NCBI RefSeq assembly: GCF_021535135.1
Contig: NZ_CP091036.1
Span: 3,658,001-3,722,000, forward strand
Direction of reading: 5' to 3'
DNA: 64,000 bases
Source of the DNA: Antarcticibacterium sp. 1MA-6-2
GTDB taxonomy: Bacteria > Bacteroidota > Bacteroidia > Flavobacteriales > Flavobacteriaceae
Of the stretch, positions 30,135 to 41,674 are shown one piece after another. Each line of letters starts with the position of its first letter. The stretch's first letter is position 1. The notes under the pieces were generated by a model. That model was not told the DNA's origin. It saw nothing but the letters and a program-made list of their open reading frames with translations, and made no database searches. The translations under genes and the position numbers were made by a program.

Positions 30135-31007
30135 TTAGTAATTTTCTTCGGCATAAACTTCAGTTTGAGCATTAACTTCGGCACCAATTAAAATTATGAA
30201 GCTGGTAAGAAACAACCATAAAAGCATAATTACCACCGCGCTTATAGAACCATACATTTCTCCATAGTTCCCAAAATTACTTACGTAAAAGGAAAAACCC
30301 AGGGAGGCAATAAGCCATAAAATGGTAGCTAATGATGCACCTAACATTACCCATTTAAATTTTGGGATTCCCCTGTCTGGTGCAAATTTATAGATGAGGC
30401 TAATAACGAATATTACTATACCTGCTAAAAGTGGCCAGCGCAACCAACTAACTAGAAGATCAATCTTTTCAGGAAGGCCAAATGCGTGGACGACAGCCGG
30501 GAAAATTACGATAAGTGCCATACTTAAAAACAGGGTAATAATAGCTCCTAAGGTAAAGACGAGAGTGAGAGCATTCTGTTTAATAAATCCTCTTTTGTTT
30601 TTGGTATTGTAAGCAATGTCTATTCCTGCAAAAAGAGATTTTGTGCCTGCATTTGCACTCCACAAACTTATTAAAATTCCCAATGCAGTTCCCCAGCCTA
30701 GTGTACTACCCGATGTTTCAAGAAAATTATCTATTCTTTCCTTAATAATTGAAAAAGCTTCTTTAGGCATCATGCCTGATAGTTGGGTAATTTGTTGCTC
30801 AGCCTGCTGTGGATCTACAGCAAGACCATAAATGGAAAGTAAGGCGACCAGGGCAGGAAAAATGGCCAGAAAAGCATAAAATGCTACACCTGCTGCAACA
30901 ATTGTAAGATTATCTTCTGCAATTCGATCTTTTACTTTTACAATAATTTTCTTCCATCCGGAAAATTTGATTTTTTTGGGGGATTTGATTTTTTTGATCC
31001 TTTTCAT
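30135..31007 (-). CDS. YihY/BrkB-family inner-membrane protein
   Basis: A 290-residue protein with a basic N terminus (KKIKSPKKIKFSGWKKI) and about six membrane helices. The motifs AAGVAFYAFLAIFPALVALL and the C-terminal MLLWLFLTSFIILIGAEVNA are characteristic of the YihY/UPF0761 family. The role is not established. A possible operon with the SDR gene is unlikely given the 121-base gap. Confidence 0.88.
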   Translation of the reverse strand: MKRIKKIKSPKKIKFSGWKKIIVKVKDRIAEDNLTIVAAGVAFYAFLAIFPALVALLSIYGLAVDPQQAEQQITQLSGMMPKEAFSIIKERIDNFLETSGSTLGWGTALGILISLWSANAGTKSLFAGIDIAYNTKNKRGFIKQNALTLVFTLGAIITLFLSMALIVIFPAVVHAFGLPEKIDLLVSWLRWPLLAGIVIFVISLIYKFAPDRGIPKFKWVMLGASLATILWLIASLGFSFYVSNFGNYGEMYGSISAVVIMLLWLFLTSFIILIGAEVNAQTEVYAEENY

Positions 31008-31147
31008 TTTATAGCCTTTAATACTGTGTATAATCTCTTCTCTTTAAGATAAGTCGCAACAATAGAAGATTAAAAATTTTAATACTATTTGTGAAATGTT
31101 TAGAGAAGAGATCCTCCTCCAAAGGAAAGTCCGGATACTGTTATTGT

Positions 31148-32415
31148 TTATTCAGCCTTGCCTGATTTTTCAGGTTGTTCTTGGGTTCTGGAATCTTTAA
31201 AATATTCAATAATAGAAGGTGCAGTAATACCGTGTAATACAATAGAAATTAATATAACATAGGCGGTAATGCCGTAAAGTTCTGTTCTGCTTTCGAATTC
31301 TTCAAATTTCACCATAGCCCAGGCCAGGTAAAACACAGAACCAATTCCCCGTATACCCAAAAAACCTACTGCAAGTTTCGACCTAATAGGATCTTTAACT
31401 CCTGCAAGTCCTATTAAACCTGCAAGAGGTCGAATAATAAGGATAAAAATAAGAGCAAATACCAAGCCGCGCCAATCGGTCATTTCCAGGACACCATTAA
31501 TTAAGGAGCCACCAAAGAGAATAATCCAAACTGTTAGAAGCAGCCGTTCAATTTCGTGAATGAAATCGTGCATTTTCTTTTTATAGTCCCCACTTATCTT
31601 TTCATAATACCTCAGGGTTAGGCCTACAAAAAAAACTGCAAGAAATCCATATCCATGGAGAAACTCGGTTAAGCCGTAGGTCATAAAAGTGAGAGAAAGA
31701 GAAACAAATCCATCAAAAGTCTTTACGCCAGTAACTACGTGTAAACGATCAAGCAAATAGCCCATTAATCTCCCTATTATAATTCCAATTACGACCCCTA
31801 TAATGATCTTCAACAACAATTTATCCCAAAACCAGTTGCTGAAATTTAAAGTGGCCCAACCCCTGCTTGTGCAACCATTACTGCTAAATAAGTAAAGGGA
31901 AAAGCCATTCCGTCATTTAAACCTGCCTCTGTAGTAAGTGTAAAGCGGCGTTTATCTTCGGGTTCTTTTTCCCGGGTGGGTTCATCCAACTGTACTTCAG
32001 CAGCCAGGACGGGATCTGTAGGTGCAAGTATAGCTGCCAGTAAAAGGGCAGAAGGGACGCTAAGCGCCAGAAAATAAATTCCTAAGAAATAAGCAGCAGC
32101 CATTGCCAGTGGCATTGTAACGAATACCAACAACAGAGGTCTTTTCCAGGAAGAAAAGGAGAAAACACTCCCTATTTTCAAACCTGCACCCATTAAAGCT
32201 ATAATTACTATAGCTTCAGAGAAATACATCATTTCCTCATCACCCCATAAAGGGTCAGGCCACTTTAGTGGAGTGCCTATATAAAATAGTGCAAAGCCTA
32301 TGAACAGGAGAAGAATTGGAAAGCTAATTTTAATCTTTTTGGAAATAGAAGGAAGCCAGGCCATTACAAGTGTAGCAAAACCTATAGCCGCCAAAATAAG
32401 GTAATGTTCTTCCAT
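31148..32415 (-). CDS. Cation:proton antiporter, CPA1/NhaP-like (frame interrupted)
   Basis: About 422 residues with 11-12 membrane helices. The N-terminal half includes LLAAILAPTDPVLAAEVQ, the conserved TDP ion-binding region, and EAGLNDGMAFPFTYLAV with the conserved Asn-Asp; the C-terminal half has LGIRGIGSVFYLAWA. This is an Na+ or K+/H+ exchanger of the CPA1 type. The frame shifts by -1 (or +2) near 31847-31857, between VGPL and LNFSNWFWDKLLLKIIIG. This break does not fit the RCCRGY signature. Confidence 0.85.
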
Positions 32416-32899
32416 AGAAAATAAAAATAATCAATAATTTAATGGAGGCTATCTACCTTGGGAAAAGTGTAACATTTGTGGAGTTATCGAGTATTTGAAT
32501 TGCTCCTAAACGTATTGGATTTTGGAATGAACTGGAAAAATGTGAAGAATAGGAGTTTGACACTAATTTCCTTTAGCGGCTTTAGTGGAAAAATTACCTT
32601 AAAATAAGAGCTTTCTTCTGAGGAGCAGGTTTGAATTTCGTAATTCGGTAGTAGAGGTATTTTTTTCTGAAGAAGGTGAAGCCTTGTTTTCTTTGAAGCT
32701 TGTATTTGTTACCAGGAAGGTGAATGCTCTAAAAGAAGAGTGGCTAAAAAGAATATAGGGACAGTAGATCTTTCAGAATAAAATTTTCAATTTATGCAGC
32801 ATAATCTGAAAATGAAAGGCGGTGATTTATCCAGGGCTGGGAACGTATTGAAGCATTATAAAACCATGTATTCATAATTCATACATGGATTTAGACTTT
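32416..32899. other. Intergenic stretch without recognised gene
   Basis: A 484-base gap between the antiporter start and the end of the pfkB-like gene. Frames are closed by stops throughout; no terminator, repeat or conserved peptide was seen. The part next to 32415 must hold the antiporter promoter. Confidence 0.5.
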
Positions 32900-33844
32900 T
32901 CAGCTCTCCTGTTTTACCCGCTCTACGAGCTTCGCGTATAATTCTTCTACATCCTCTTTTTTGAGAAGTTCTGTTCCGGGAGATTTAATAGTAGCGCTTC
33001 CACAGGAGAGGCCGTATAGAACAGCATCCTCAAGAGATTTTCCTTTACATAGGCGGGAGACAATTCCTGCGACCATACTGTCACCCGCACCAATTGAACT
33101 TACAAACTCAACTTTAGGTGCAGGAAAATGATTAATTCCCTTACGGGTGGCGAGAAAGGCGCCGTCCGGCCCCTGCGAAAGAACAATAGCTTCAACAGGA
33201 AATTTTTCCAAAACTTCCCTTAGCAGCTCTTTTTGCTCCTCGTTATTAGATGCTTTTTTACCTATTATATCCTGCAACTCTTCACTGTTTGGCTTAATTA
33301 GAAAAGCACCTTCTTTTAATGCTTCACATAAAGCATCTCCAGAGGTGTCCATGATTAATTTTAATCCCTGCTCTTTAGCCACTCGTGCTACTCTTGTGTA
33401 GAAATTTTTTGGTGCCCCGGGAGGTAAACTACCACTGGCGACAAGGAATTTAGCTCCCTCAATATTTTCAAGTTTTTGTAGGATCCTGTTATATGCATCT
33501 TCTTCGAGTTCCGCCCCCGGAAATCCGAATCTAAAAATATTTCCTGTGGAAGTCTCACTTACTGCGAAATTTTGCCTTAGGTCATTTTTCACCTCTACAG
33601 GATCCTGGCTAATATTCTCTTTTTTAAGAAGCTCTCCAAAAATTTCTCCTGTATAGCCGCCGCGGGTGTAAATTGTCCTGGCGTCATGTCCCAATCTTTT
33701 TAAAACACGGGAAACATTAACCCCACCTCCTCCTGCGTCCTTAGAGGAGGGAGTGCAGCGTAATTTTTTTTCAGGTTCGAGCTTTTCTACTGTTGTATAA
33801 ACATCCAGGGCTGGATTTACTGTGAGAGTGATTAATTTTTCCAT
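32900..33844 (-). CDS. pfkB: PfkB-type 6-phosphofructokinase/1-phosphofructokinase
   Basis: A 314-residue ribokinase-fold kinase: LTVNPALDVYTTVEKLEPE at the N terminus, substrate region KDAGGGGVNVSRVLKRLG, and the C-terminal anion-hole motif SSIGAGDSMVAGIV with the catalytic Asp. The extended similarity to E. coli Pfk-2 (for example the IGAGDSM context) favours 6-phosphofructokinase; 1-phosphofructokinase or tagatose-6-phosphate kinase are alternatives. It would take hexose phosphates from the sugar loci into glycolysis. It is monocistronic on the minus strand. Confidence 0.82.
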   Translation of the reverse strand: MEKLITLTVNPALDVYTTVEKLEPEKKLRCTPSSKDAGGGGVNVSRVLKRLGHDARTIYTRGGYTGEIFGELLKKENISQDPVEVKNDLRQNFAVSETSTGNIFRFGFPGAELEEDAYNRILQKLENIEGAKFLVASGSLPPGAPKNFYTRVARVAKEQGLKLIMDTSGDALCEALKEGAFLIKPNSEELQDIIGKKASNNEEQKELLREVLEKFPVEAIVLSQGPDGAFLATRKGINHFPAPKVEFVSSIGAGDSMVAGIVSRLCKGKSLEDAVLYGLSCGSATIKSPGTELLKKEDVEELYAKLVERVKQES

Positions 33845-34008
33845 AGTGGGCTAAATCATTTCTCCTAAATTAGAATATCTGCACTGTAACTCCATAAGAT
33901 AAAACAGGTTTGGAATTTATTTAACACCAGGTGAAGAAGGAGCAAGCTTTTTTAGCCTATCTGAAATTTTTCCCGGGTTTTGTGAACAGAAGAATTTTTT
34001 CTACTCTA

Positions 34009-36078
<2,070 letters not shown>

Positions 36079-36133
36079 AATCGAAATACATAAGTTGCTG
36101 TTTTATCTGAATAAGTGAATATTACCATAGTAA

Positions 36134-36164
36134 AATTCGCCGGAGGAGGATCTTCCGGCGAATT
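36134..36164 (-). terminator. Stem-loop terminator after ssb
   Basis: AATTCGCCGGA (36134-36144) and TCCGGCGAATT (36154-36164) form an 11-base-pair perfect stem with a nine-base loop, 11 bases downstream of the ssb stop on the minus strand, followed by a short T-run (AATTTTA in minus-strand sense). Confidence 0.75.
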
Positions 36165-36174
36165 CTGGAACCTG

Positions 36175-36507
36175 TTATTTGCTAAGCAAAAGCAATTCAT
36201 TGCAAACTACTTCCGTAGTGTATCTCTTTTGCCCGTCTTTATCTTCCCAGGAGCGATTGGTAAGCTTTCCTTCTACTGCAACCTCTTTACCTTTATTGAC
36301 AAATTTTTCTATAATCTCGGCAGTCTTTCCCCAGGCGACAATATTGTGCCAGTCTGTGTGTTCAACTTTTTCACCTTTAGCATTGGTGAAGTTCTCATTG
36401 GTGGCGATGGAAAACTTCGCCAGTTTTTTTCCGGTTTCCAGGTTTAAAATTTCAGGATCCTGTCCTACTCTTCCAATCAACTGTACTTTGTTTCTAAGTG
36501 CGTTCAT
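36175..36507 (-). CDS. ssb: Single-stranded DNA-binding protein
   Basis: A 110-residue OB-fold protein: NKVQLIGRVGQDPEI, the strand FSIATNENF, then HTDWHNIVAWGKTAEIIEKF and a DGQKRYTTEVV strand. It has the core of bacterial SSB but lacks the acidic C-terminal tail of the replicative SSB, so it may be a second, accessory SSB. It binds single-stranded DNA as a tetramer. It lies upstream of recQ in the same direction, with a terminator between. Confidence 0.92.
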   Translation of the reverse strand: MNALRNKVQLIGRVGQDPEILNLETGKKLAKFSIATNENFTNAKGEKVEHTDWHNIVAWGKTAEIIEKFVNKGKEVAVEGKLTNRSWEDKDGQKRYTTEVVCNELLLLSK

Positions 36508-36941
36508 AATTTTAAATTTTTAAATGTTAAACAGTTAATGCAATTGAATTCCTATGATTCAACGAGACAAACTTAGATGAGGTGTAAATCTTTATTCGGT
36601 AGATAAATATTTACTTTCATTTATGGTCGTTTGCAATTGTTTGTTGTCGTTTGCTGTCGGCTTAAATGGTCTTTAAATTGGAGGAATGTCGAAAGGATAA
36701 TTTAAAGTTGGACAATTGTAGATGGTTAAGAGACTAATCGAATTAGAGGAAGAACAGGAGATTGGGAAAGATGTCCAATTGAATAGAATTCTGTTCCTAA
36801 TAATTCAGGAGTTTAAAATGATGTTGCTCTTAAGCTGTTTTTGAAAAGAATATGGAAATCCTACAGAACCTGATAATCCTCATATTTAGAGCTGAACATA
36901 GTCTATACCTTTGAGTAAAATAATTCCTAAAACTTCAGATT
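36508..36941. other. Intergenic region with GTCGTTTGC direct repeat
   Basis: A 434-base gap between divergent ssb and the HPF-like gene. GTCGTTTGC occurs at 36626-36634 and 36646-36654 (20-base period), a possible binding site. A 40-codon open frame from 36722 (VKRLIELEEEQEI) lacks support from any family and is not called. TACCTTTG at 36906-36913 is a -7-like box for the + strand gene. Confidence 0.5.
36906..36913 (+). promoter_or_regulatory. Possible -7 promoter box of HPF-like gene (TACCTTTG)
   Basis: TACCTTTG is an exact TAnnTTTG match 28 bases before the ATG of the ribosome-hibernation gene. No clear -33 box. Confidence 0.42.
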
Positions 36942-37241
36942 ATGAATATTAATGTACAATATGTGAAGATGCCCTTTAGTGAAACTATGACGCAATATGT
37001 GGTAAGTAAGGTGGAAAAATTAGGTGAAAGATATCAGTGGATAACTCAGGCCCGGGTATTTTTTAAAAAAGAAAATGATCCATCTGGAAACGGTAAGATC
37101 TGCGAAATAGAACTGAGTACACCAGGGCCCAAAATATTTGCCTCCTCCAGGGATCATAATTTTGAATTAGCCGCAAAAGAAACTACCCGTGAGATTGAAA
37201 AACAGCTGAAGAAGAGAAAAGCTGTAATTATGGCCCATTAA
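36942..37241 (+). CDS. Ribosome hibernation-promoting factor (HPF/RaiA family)
   Basis: A 99-residue protein, the short HPF form: NVQYVKMPFSETMTQYVVSK with alpha-1, VFFKKENDPSGNGKICEIEL in the beta sheet, and the basic end KQLKKRKAVIMAH. Such proteins bind the 30S decoding region in stationary phase and stabilise idle ribosomes. Its own -7-like box and a terminator indicate a single-gene unit. Confidence 0.88.
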   Translation: MNINVQYVKMPFSETMTQYVVSKVEKLGERYQWITQARVFFKKENDPSGNGKICEIELSTPGPKIFASSRDHNFELAAKETTREIEKQLKKRKAVIMAH

Positions 37242-37278
37242 TACCGGAAACGGTATTGTTTATTTTGTTTTTTGTGTT

Positions 37279-37308
37279 AGAGCCCGTTGTTTTGTAGCGG
37301 GCTTTTGC
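37279..37308. terminator. Terminator between HPF-like and DUF456 genes
   Basis: AGCCCG (37281-37286) and CGGGCT (37298-37303) with an 11-base loop, then TTTGCTT. It sits between convergent genes. Confidence 0.72.
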
Positions 37309-37806
37309 TTAAAACAGCACTTCCCTGAAATCCCACACCTTATAAAGAAACAGGATAAGGAAACCACAGGCCACAATAAATTCCATGAAGCTGGAGGCAA
37401 GTAAACCTATGAATGATCCATAGGCTGCTTTTAAAGCCGAATTACGATCACTTTTATTAATGATCTCTCCAATAAATGCCCCAATAAATGCTCCTAAAAA
37501 AATTCCAAAGGGTATAGGTGTAATTAGGCCCGCTACTAAACCAATAGTAGCACCAATCATTCCTGTACGGCTGCCACCATATCTTTTAGTGCCCATTGCC
37601 GGAATTACGAGATTTAACCCATAAATAAATGCTGCTATTACAAATGTTATTCCCAGGAACCAGTAATTCATAGGAACAGAAGGGGAGAGGTGCAAAAGGA
37701 GCAAGCCAACCCAGCTAACAGGAACTCCCGGTAAAACAGGTAAAAAACTTCCCAGGATCCCCACTATCATTAAAATCCCGCCTATAGCAGTTAAAATTAT
37801 GTCCAT
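37309..37806 (-). CDS. DUF456-family membrane protein
   Basis: A 165-residue protein with four to five hydrophobic helices and glycine-rich repeats (GIFLGAFIGAFIGEII, GGSRTGMIGATIGLVAG) that are diagnostic of DUF456. Function unknown. Its ATG overlaps the stop of a 59-residue upstream gene (TAATG), so the two are translationally coupled. Confidence 0.87.
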   Translation of the reverse strand: MDIILTAIGGILMIVGILGSFLPVLPGVPVSWVGLLLLHLSPSVPMNYWFLGITFVIAAFIYGLNLVIPAMGTKRYGGSRTGMIGATIGLVAGLITPIPFGIFLGAFIGAFIGEIINKSDRNSALKAAYGSFIGLLASSFMEFIVACGFLILFLYKVWDFREVLF

Positions 37807-37985
37807 TAATTAGCCCTGTTTTTAAAGAGGCTGGGATCAACTTTAATGTCTTTGGTGAAATCTAATTGTGGAATAGATTTTTTTGCTTTTCTGTCTTTTA
37901 GGAACTGTAAAAAATCCTTAATAGTTTCGTCTGAAGCTGAATCCAGGAACTGATTAAATTCTTTTTTGATCTCTTCTTTATCCAT
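37806..37985 (-). CDS. Small acidic/helical protein coupled to DUF456 gene
   Basis: A 59-residue open frame on the minus strand starting MDKEEIKKEFNQFLDS, continuing ETIKDFLQFLKDRKAKKS and ending LFKNRAN. It is strongly helical and charged with a basic second half. The stop (TAA, 37808-37806) overlaps the DUF456 start as TAATG. Codon use and coupling support a real gene; function unknown. Confidence 0.7.
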   Translation of the reverse strand: MDKEEIKKEFNQFLDSASDETIKDFLQFLKDRKAKKSIPQLDFTKDIKVDPSLFKNRAN

Positions 37986-38111
37986 TTCTAGAAAATTAAA
38001 TTTAAAAATAAGGAATTTATTTATAGCGGCTTCTCAAACTGTGTTAAGTAAGAAAATTATTTTTATTATAATTATTCAACTAAAAAATTAGGTGAAACTA
38101 ATTATTTAGTT

Positions 38112-38119
38112 TAAATTTG
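38112..38119 (+). promoter_or_regulatory. Possible -7 promoter box of blaI-like operon (TAAATTTG)
   Basis: TAAATTTG fits TAnnTTTG, 29 bases before the BlaI-like start. The surrounding AT-rich sequence repeatedly reads TTAGT/ACTAA (around 38080-38110), which resembles the dyads bound by BlaI relatives, but no clean palindrome was defined. Confidence 0.38.
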
Positions 38120-38148
38120 AAATTGAGTCCTTTGAATTAAAAGAAGAA

Positions 38149-38520
38149 ATGGAGAAAATAAAACAACTAACCAAAGCCGAAGAAGAGATCATGCAAATTC
38201 TCTGGCAGCTTAAGAAAGCCAATGTTGCTGCAATTATAGATGTAATGCCGGAACCTAAAGCCGCCTATAATACGGTTTCAACAATTGTACGAATCCTGGA
38301 AAGCAAAGAATTTGTAGACCATGAAAAGAAGGGAAAAGGCTACCTCTATTTCCCTCTGGTGGATAAGGAAACTTACACCAACCAAAGTATGAATAAACTA
38401 ATGGACAGCTATTTTAATGGTTCTTTTAAAAGTATGGTTTCCTTCTTTATGAAGAAAAATGATCTTGATACCAAAGAGCTGGAAGCAATATTAAAGGAAA
38501 TTAATAAAAAAGATCAATAG
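38149..38520 (+). CDS. BlaI/MecI/CopY-family transcriptional repressor
   Basis: A 123-residue winged-helix repressor: LTKAEEEIMQILWQLKKANV, AAYNTVSTIVRILESKEFV with the recognition helix, and the C-terminal dimerisation helix. In this family the partner BlaR1 protease triggers loss of the repressor. The next gene starts after one base and encodes a BlaR1-type protein, so the regulator and sensor form one operon. The antibiotic or stress signal is unknown. Confidence 0.92.
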   Translation: MEKIKQLTKAEEEIMQILWQLKKANVAAIIDVMPEPKAAYNTVSTIVRILESKEFVDHEKKGKGYLYFPLVDKETYTNQSMNKLMDSYFNGSFKSMVSFFMKKNDLDTKELEAILKEINKKDQ

Positions 38521-38521
38521 G

Positions 38522-40019
38522 ATGATTGGCTATTTTTTGCAGGTCGTATTTTCTCAACTCCTGTTTTTACTGGTGTATGAAGTGCTGCTTAAAAGAGAAA
38601 CTTTTTTTAACTGGAACAGGTGGTATTTAATTATGACAGCAGCCATTTCATTTCTATTGCCTTTTCTCAAGCTGGAAGAGCTTTCCTTTCTTATCACTCC
38701 TAATGCTCTTCCGGAAATTTCAGATATATGGTGGTCTAATTTAGCATTATTGGAATCTGGAATTTCTGGATCTACTCCTGCAAGAGAGATCAATGGAGGG
38801 GGTGCAGAGATCAATTGGTTTATCATCATTTATTCTGCAGGTGTCTTCGGAAGTATTTATCTGTTAAAGAAGAAATATAATGAACTGGAGAGATTGTTCA
38901 GGTTTAGAACTATTGCTTCGGAAGAAGGTTGGAAGATCATTGAAATTCCCAATTCTAATATTGCCAGTACATTTTACAAAACCATTTTCCTTGGTGATCA
39001 ATTAACCGAAAATGAGAGACAACAAATTTTTCCTCACGAACTGGTACACGTAAAGCAGAAACACAGCATCGACCTTCTTTTCTTTGAATTTCTAAAAGTA
39101 GTTCTTTGGTTTAATCCCCTGGTTTATATCTATCAAAACAGAATTTCCACTCTGCACGAATTCATCGCCGATGCAGCTGTTGTCAGGGAAACCGGGAAGC
39201 GCAATTATTATGAGCAGTTGCAACAGCGCCTTCAGTTCCCGGGACATTTCATTCATCAATCAATTTTTTAGTCATTCATTAATCAAAAAACGAATCATTA
39301 TGTTACAAAAATCTGAATCAAAAGCTATAGCTAAAACCAAATTCCTGGTGGTTTTACCTCTAATGTTGATAATGCTGTCATTTACAGGTTATTCTTTTGA
39401 GCAACAAATAGGATCAATTGATACTTCATCTAAAGATTTAGTTATTGAAGTTAAAGATCTCGACCAGCTTTCCGTAGAACAAAAAAGGATGTTGGAAAAC
39501 AAGGTTTCCCTGGTAATGGAAAAGAGAGCCTATAAATCCTTAGTTGTAAAAGATGATAAAAAAACATTGGAATTTAGCGTAGACCCTGTAACAGGAGAAC
39601 AGCAGGGAAAGATCTCTCCAAATCCGGGCACAAGCATTTCTTCACAACCTGTGCCTGATGTGCCTTTCGCAGTAGTCGGGGAAGCACCCGTTTATCCGGG
39701 ATGTGAAAAATTTGATTCCAGTGATGCGCGTAAAAATTGTATGGCAGAAAAAGTAACAAATTTCGTAAAAACTAATATTTCCGAAGACACTGTAAATTTA
39801 TTTACACAACCTGAAGGGGGAAATGTAACTGTGGTATTTAGAATAGATGAAACAGGAAAAGTAACAGGTGCAAAGGCAAGGGCTACTTCTCCAAAACTTG
39901 ATGTGGATGAAAGATCAATCCTTGAAAGGGAAGCAATCAAGGCAGTAAATTCCCTTCCGCAGATGGAGCCAGGAAAACACAATGGTCAGGTCGCTGGAGT
40001 ACTTTATGCTGTACGATAA
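38522..40019 (+). CDS. BlaR1-type M56 peptidase fused to TonB C-terminal domain (frame interrupted)
   Basis: About 499 residues: N-terminal membrane helices (YFLQVVFSQLLFLLVYEVLL), a cytoplasmic M56 domain with the zinc motif HELVH in FPHELVHVKQKHSID, a further helix (FLVVLPLMLIMLSFTGYSF) and a periplasmic TonB-like C-terminal domain (VVFRIDETGKVTGAKA). The frame shifts by +1 (or -2) near 39203-39212 (CAGTTGCAACAGC), within YYEQLLNSAF as judged from the paralogue downstream. Not an RCCRGY-type lesion. BlaR1 proteins cleave BlaI repressors; the TonB part suggests an additional role. Confidence 0.85.
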
Positions 40020-40102
40020 TAATGAGTAGCATAAGTAAAGCCCCTACCAATTCAAGTACAGAAAAAGATCTTCGTTAAGTGTGATATCTTAAATTTTAAA
40101 AA

Positions 40103-41674
40103 ATGACTGCATATATTTTACAAGTCGTATTTTTTCAACTCCTGTTCTTACTGGTGTATGAAGTGCTGCTGAAGAAGGAAACTTTTTTCACTTACAACAG
40201 GTGGTATTTACTTACTACTTCAGTATTAGCACTTTTATTACCGTTCTTAAAAATTGAAGCACTTGCTTATATAGTACCTGCAGAGGCTATGGCGGGAAAC
40301 TACCTCATCTGGTTGCCGGAAGTTTTTATTGGAGATGCGCTTAGTAGCGGCTCAAAGTCGTTTTACTACTGAAGCTTCTGCGGAAATTGCTAAGATTAAC
40401 TGGTGGCTGCTGGTTTATGGAACGGGAGTAGTGGTAAGCCTGGGGATTTTCTTCAGAAAATTTCAGAATTTGAGCCGATTATTCCGTTTTAGGGCAATTT
40501 CTGCTGAAAAGAATCTGCGCATTATTGAGGTTCCAAATTCCAACATCGCCTGCACGTTTTACAGAACAATCTTTTTAGGTGATCAATTAACTGAAACCGA
40601 AAAACTTCAAATCCTGTCTCACGAATTAGTCCACGTTAAGCAGAAGCACAGTCTGGACCTTTTGTTCTTTGAGATACTAAAGATCATTTTCTGGTTTAAT
40701 CCGCTCGTTTATATCTACCAGAACAGGATGGCGGCTGTTCACGAATTTATTGCCGATGCAAGCGTGGTGAAGAGTACACCTAAAAGATCTTATTACGAAC
40801 AACTATTAAATTCAGCTTTTAACACCACAAATATTTCATTCATCAACCAATTTATAAATCAATCATTAATCAAAAAACGAATTGTTATGTTACAAAAGTC
40901 AAGATCAAAAACAACAGCAAAATTAAAGTATCTGGTAATGATACCGCTAGTGATGGCAATGCTCACTTACGTGGCCTGCTCAGATGAGAATTCTTCTATG
41001 AATTATCAAGAAGAGGATTCACTTTCCCAGTATAGTTATACCATGAACAAACAAGAGGAAATGTCCAATGAAAAGAGGGAGATCCACAAAAAATATGAGG
41101 ATTTTCTCATTAACAATCCGGATTATGTAAGCTGGGCAACCATTGAAGGAAATCAAATAACTTATTCTGTCCATAGTAGGAATGAGGAAGTACCAGAAGG
41201 ATACATAAAATTAGAAGTTAGTGACAAGTATGATATGTATATAAATTTACCCGGAAGTACTAAGAATGCTAATGGAGAAGAAAAATCTGAAACCATAAAA
41301 TACGAGAAAGGCGACGATATTCCTTTTGCTGTAATTGAAGAGGTGCCAGTATTTCCTGGATGTGAAGGCCTTGAAACAAACGAAGAACGAAAAAATTGTA
41401 TGTCTCAAAAGATTCAGGAACACGTACAAAAGGAATTTAATACAAGCCTGGGTAAACAATTAGGTTTAACAGGGCGTAATAGAGTAATTGCAATTTTTAA
41501 AATAAATTCTCAGGGGCAGGTAATAGATGTTCGTTCCCGCGCACCACATCCTGCTTTGGAAGAAGAAGCTAAACGCGTAATCAACAGCTTACCGTAATAA
41601 CGCCTGGAAAACATAATGGTCAGGAGGTAAACGTGTCTTACTCGCTACCTATAGTATTCCAGGTAGGTGAATAA
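40103..41674 (+). CDS. Second BlaR1-type M56 peptidase with TonB C-terminal domain (frame interrupted)
   Basis: About 523 residues and paralogous to the preceding gene: same N-terminal helices, SHELVHVKQKHSLDLL zinc site, FIADASVVKS, then a lipoprotein-like segment (MLTYVACSDE) and a TonB-C domain (VIAIFKINSQGQVIDVRSRA) ending in LPIVFQVGE. Lesions: 40340-40344 (CTTAG; replacing TA by G gives DALVAAQSRF; signature) and about 41595-41598 (one base missing before ITPGKHNGQ; not a clear signature). It overlaps the TPR gene by eight bases. Tandem duplication is evident. Confidence 0.83.

Noticed and set aside
36722..36844. 40-codon frame upstream of the HPF-like gene
   Set aside because: No ribosome-binding context, no family match and atypical composition; probably chance.
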